Shown here: one piece after another, positions 61,885 to 64,000 of the stretch
How the letters are laid out: each line of letters begins with the position of its first letter
Position numbering within the stretch: position 1 is the stretch's first letter
Assembly (NCBI RefSeq): GCF_900215505.1
Contig: NZ_LT907844.1
Location: 806,001-870,000, forward strand
Reading direction: 5' to 3'
Source of the DNA: Cohaesibacter sp. ES.047
Lineage (GTDB): Bacteria; Pseudomonadota; Alphaproteobacteria; Rhizobiales; Cohaesibacteraceae
Length of the DNA stretch: 64,000 bases
The notes under the pieces: generated by a model
Seen by the model: only the letters and a program-made list of their open reading frames with translations
Told to the model about the DNA's origin: nothing
The model's database searches: none
Translations under genes and position numbers: made by a program

Positions 61885-64000
61885 ATGAGCTTATATACAG
61901 ACTATCTAGACGAGATCGAAACTCGGCAAATTCAGGGGTTGCACCCCAAGCCCATTGATGATGCAGCGCTGTTGAACGAGATCATTGCTCAAATCAGGGA
62001 TCAGGACAACGAGCATCGGGCCGAGTCCCTCAACTTCTTCATCTACAATACCCTGCCGGGCACGACCAGTGCGGCGGGTGCGAAGGCCGAGTTCCTCAAA
62101 GAGATCATTCTTGGCAAGGCCGATGTCAAGGAAATCACGCCAAGCTTTGCTTTTGAGCTGCTGGCTCACATGCGGGGCGGTCCTTCGATCAAGGTGTTGA
62201 TCGATCTTGCCTTTGGCGATGATGCCTCGATTGCGACTGAGGCTGCCGAAGTCTTGAAAACGCAGGTCTATCTGTATGAAGCCGACATGGACCGCATCAA
62301 GGTGGCCTTTGAGGGCGGCAATCCGATTGCCAAAGATATTCTGGAAAGCTATGCCAAGGCTGAATTCTTCACCAAGCTGCCAGAGCTTGATGAGGAGATC
62401 AAAGTCGTCACCTATATCGCTGCTGAAGGGGACATCTCGACCGACCTTCTGTCGCCGGGCAATCAGGCGCATTCCCGCTCTGACCGCGAATTGCACGGCA
62501 AGTGCATGATTACGCCTGAAGCGCAGGCCGAGATTCAGGCCTTGCAGAAAAAGCATCCCGAAGCGCGTGTGATGCTGATCGCCGAGAAAGGCACCATGGG
62601 TGTCGGGTCTTCGCGCATGTCTGGTGTCAACAACGTGGCGCTCTGGACAGGCAAACAAGCTAGCCCCTACATTCCTTTCGTCAACATCGCGCCGGTCGTT
62701 GCCGGCACCAACGGCATTTCGCCCATCTTCCTGACCACGGTCGATGTGACGGGCGGTATCGGGCTTGATCTGAAGAACTGGGTCAAGAAAACTGATTCCG
62801 ACGGCAAGGTCGTGCTCAATGAGAGCGGCGATCCGGTTCTGGAGCAGGTCTATTCCGTCGAAACCGGCAAGGTTCTGACCATCAACACCAAGACCAAGAC
62901 GCTGTATGAAGGCGACAATGAGCTGGCTGACATTTCTGCGTCCTTCACGCCGCAGAAGGTCGAGTTCATGAAGGCTGGTGGTTCCTACCCGGTGGTCTTT
63001 GGCAAGAAACTGCAGACGTTTGCCGCTGAAACCCTTGGCGTTGAGGCAGCGCCTGTGTTCGCTCCGTCCAAAGAGGTGTCCATCGAAGGGCAGGGCCTGA
63101 CGGCGGTCGAGAAGATCTTTAACAGCAATGCCGTTGGCGTGGACAAGGACACTGTGCTGCATGCCGGGTCCGATGCGCGCGTGAAGGTCAATATTGTCGG
63201 CTCTCAGGATACAACCGGTCTGATGACCGCGCAGGAACTGGAATCGATGGCCGCAACGGTGATTTCACCAACGGTTGATGGTGCCTATCAGTCCGGCTGT
63301 CACACGGCATCGGTCTGGGACTTGAAGGCGCAGGCGAACATTCCGAAGCTGATGAAATTCATGAACAGCTTTGGTCTGATCACCGCGCGTGACCCGAAGG
63401 GCTCCTATCACTCCATGACGGACGTGATCCACAAGGTGCTCAACGACATAACCGTGGATGACTGGGCGATCATCATCGGCGGCGATTCGCACACCCGCAT
63501 GTCCAAGGGCGTTGCCTTTGGGGCCGATTCCGGAACCGTGGCGCTTGCGCTGGCGACCGGTGAAGCGACCATGCCGATCCCTCAGTCAGTCAAGGTGACC
63601 TTCAAGGGCTCCATGGCCGATTACATGGATTTCCGCGATGTTGTGCATGCGACGCAGGCCCAGATGCTCAAGCAGTTTGGCGAGAACGTCTTCCAGGGCC
63701 GGGTGATCGAAGTGCATATCGGCACCTTGCTTGCCGATCAGGCCTTCACCTTCACCGACTGGACCGCGGAGATGAAGGCCAAGGCCTCGATCTGCATCTC
63801 GCAGGACGAAACGCTGATCGGGTCTTTGGAGCTCGCCAAGAGCCGCATCCAGACCATGATCGACAAGGGCATGGAAAATGACGCAGGCACGCTTCAGGGT
63901 CTGATCGACAAGGCTGATGCACGGATCACCGAGATCCGGTCTGGCGAAAAGCCTGCACTGGCCCCTGATGACAATGCGAAATATTACGCCGAAGTTGTTG
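61885..64000 (+). CDS. acnB: Aconitate hydratase B (AcnB), 5' part, runs off the window
   Basis: The ATG at 61885 opens a frame without a stop to the window edge (705 codons). It is an AcnB-type enzyme: HEAT-like N-terminal domain (1-160, beginning SLYTDYLDEIETRQIQGLHP), swivel domain with LLSPGNQAHSRSDRELHGKCM and GTMGVGSSRMSG, then the aconitase core with VGSQDTTGLMT, GCHTASVWD and IIGGDSHTRMSKG. The cluster cysteines lie beyond the edge. It isomerises citrate to isocitrate and may also act on 2-methylisocitrate. The N-terminal third reads like AcnB of Bacteroidetes rather than E. coli; AcnA is more usual at this position in Hyphomicrobiales. Confidence 0.93.
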   Translation, partial: MSLYTDYLDEIETRQIQGLHPKPIDDAALLNEIIAQIRDQDNEHRAESLNFFIYNTLPGTTSAAGAKAEFLKEIILGKADVKEITPSFAFELLAHMRGGPSIKVLIDLAFGDDASIATEAAEVLKTQVYLYEADMDRIKVAFEGGNPIAKDILESYAKAEFFTKLPELDEEIKVVTYIAAEGDISTDLLSPGNQAHSRSDRELHGKCMITPEAQAEIQALQKKHPEARVMLIAEKGTMGVGSSRMSGVNNVALWTGKQASPYIPFVNIAPVVAGTNGISPIFLTTVDVTGGIGLDLKNWVKKTDSDGKVVLNESGDPVLEQVYSVETGKVLTINTKTKTLYEGDNELADISASFTPQKVEFMKAGGSYPVVFGKKLQTFAAETLGVEAAPVFAPSKEVSIEGQGLTAVEKIFNSNAVGVDKDTVLHAGSDARVKVNIVGSQDTTGLMTAQELESMAATVISPTVDGAYQSGCHTASVWDLKAQANIPKLMKFMNSFGLITARDPKGSYHSMTDVIHKVLNDITVDDWAIIIGGDSHTRMSKGVAFGADSGTVALALATGEATMPIPQSVKVTFKGSMADYMDFRDVVHATQAQMLKQFGENVFQGRVIEVHIGTLLADQAFTFTDWTAEMKAKASICISQDETLIGSLELAKSRIQTMIDKGMENDAGTLQGLIDKADARITEIRSGEKPALAPDDNAKYYAEVV

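Noticed and set aside
61906..63162. 418-codon frame antisense to acnB
   Set aside because: The plus strand codes clearly for aconitase B throughout; this is its shadow.

Overview
The window is chromosomal DNA from an alphaproteobacterium, most likely a marine member of the Hyphomicrobiales (Rhizobiales). The support is gene order: ffh-rpsP-rimM-trmD with rplS-leuC nearby; tsaD-gpsA divergent from hemC-hemD-(mitofilin-like)-hemY; dapF-mtaB-ftsY-yciB followed by a cytochrome c maturation cluster. Protein families typical of the class (COG4223 mitofilin-like, DUF2794, EVE, Trm112, CnoX) agree. Cohaesibacter or a relative is a guess at genus level, not a demonstrated assignment. No phage, plasmid, transposase, CRISPR array or biosynthetic cluster was seen; this is essentially core genome with a few accessory genes.

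Layout. 0-2 kb: the 5' end of a cytochrome b561-like gene, a cytochrome c' gene and saccharopine dehydrogenase, all on the minus strand. 2.3-3.6 kb: a 7-TM diguanylate cyclase. 3.7-12.5 kb: a candidate small RNA, then ffh, rpsP, rimM, trmD, a transglutaminase-like protein, a SufR-like iron-sulfur regulator divergent from sodB, rplS and leuC. 12.8-15.1 kb: small accessory genes (GNAT, TetR with a divergent 2-TM protein, EVE, YciI). 15.1-22.9 kb: gpsA/tsaD divergent from the haem genes hemC-hemD and the two membrane proteins that follow them. 23.1-29.6 kb: tRNA-Thr(CGT), a methyltransferase, D-lactate dehydrogenase, an aldo/keto reductase, a TerB-like/amidotransferase pair and a YggT protein. 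29.8-33.3 kb: ppa, a possibly broken small secreted gene, and glnK-amtB behind a sigma-54-type promoter. 33.5-39.2 kb: tesB, an UbiH-type hydroxylase, Trm112, Lon-N domain protein, CnoX-like thioredoxin, a prolyl-tRNA editing protein and tRNA-Gly(GCC). 39.3-43.3 kb: a soluble histidine kinase/response regulator pair, a low-molecular-weight phosphatase and an RNA 2',3'-cyclic phosphodiesterase. 43.6-49.1 kb: a Tas-like aldo/keto reductase and the esterase/ABC exporter locus (tesA-ybbA-ybbP type). 49.5-57.9 kb: a Bax-inhibitor-1 protein, DUF2794, htpG, dapF, mtaB, ftsY, yciB. 57.9-61.5 kb: a small secreted protein and ccmABCDG. From 61.9 kb to the edge: the first 705 codons of an aconitase B running out of the window.

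How the parts fit together. Several functions recur: SRP-dependent membrane targeting (ffh, ftsY), translation and tRNA modification (rpsP, rplS, rimM, trmD, tsaD, mtaB, Trm112, two tRNAs), haem synthesis and cytochrome c assembly (hemC, hemD, ccm genes, with a cytochrome c' as possible client), nitrogen sensing (glnK-amtB), and protein and oxidative stress (htpG, CnoX-like protein, sodB with an Fe-S-type regulator). No clearly new multigene system was found. The most interesting signals are mostly non-coding: a promoter-to-terminator unit just before ffh, two strong terminators that no annotated gene explains, a duplicated block before htpG, a perfectly duplicated ribosome-binding site and start codon at the esterase gene, operator-like repeats at sodB and at the TetR gene, and a Bacteroidetes-like aconitase B beside ccmA.
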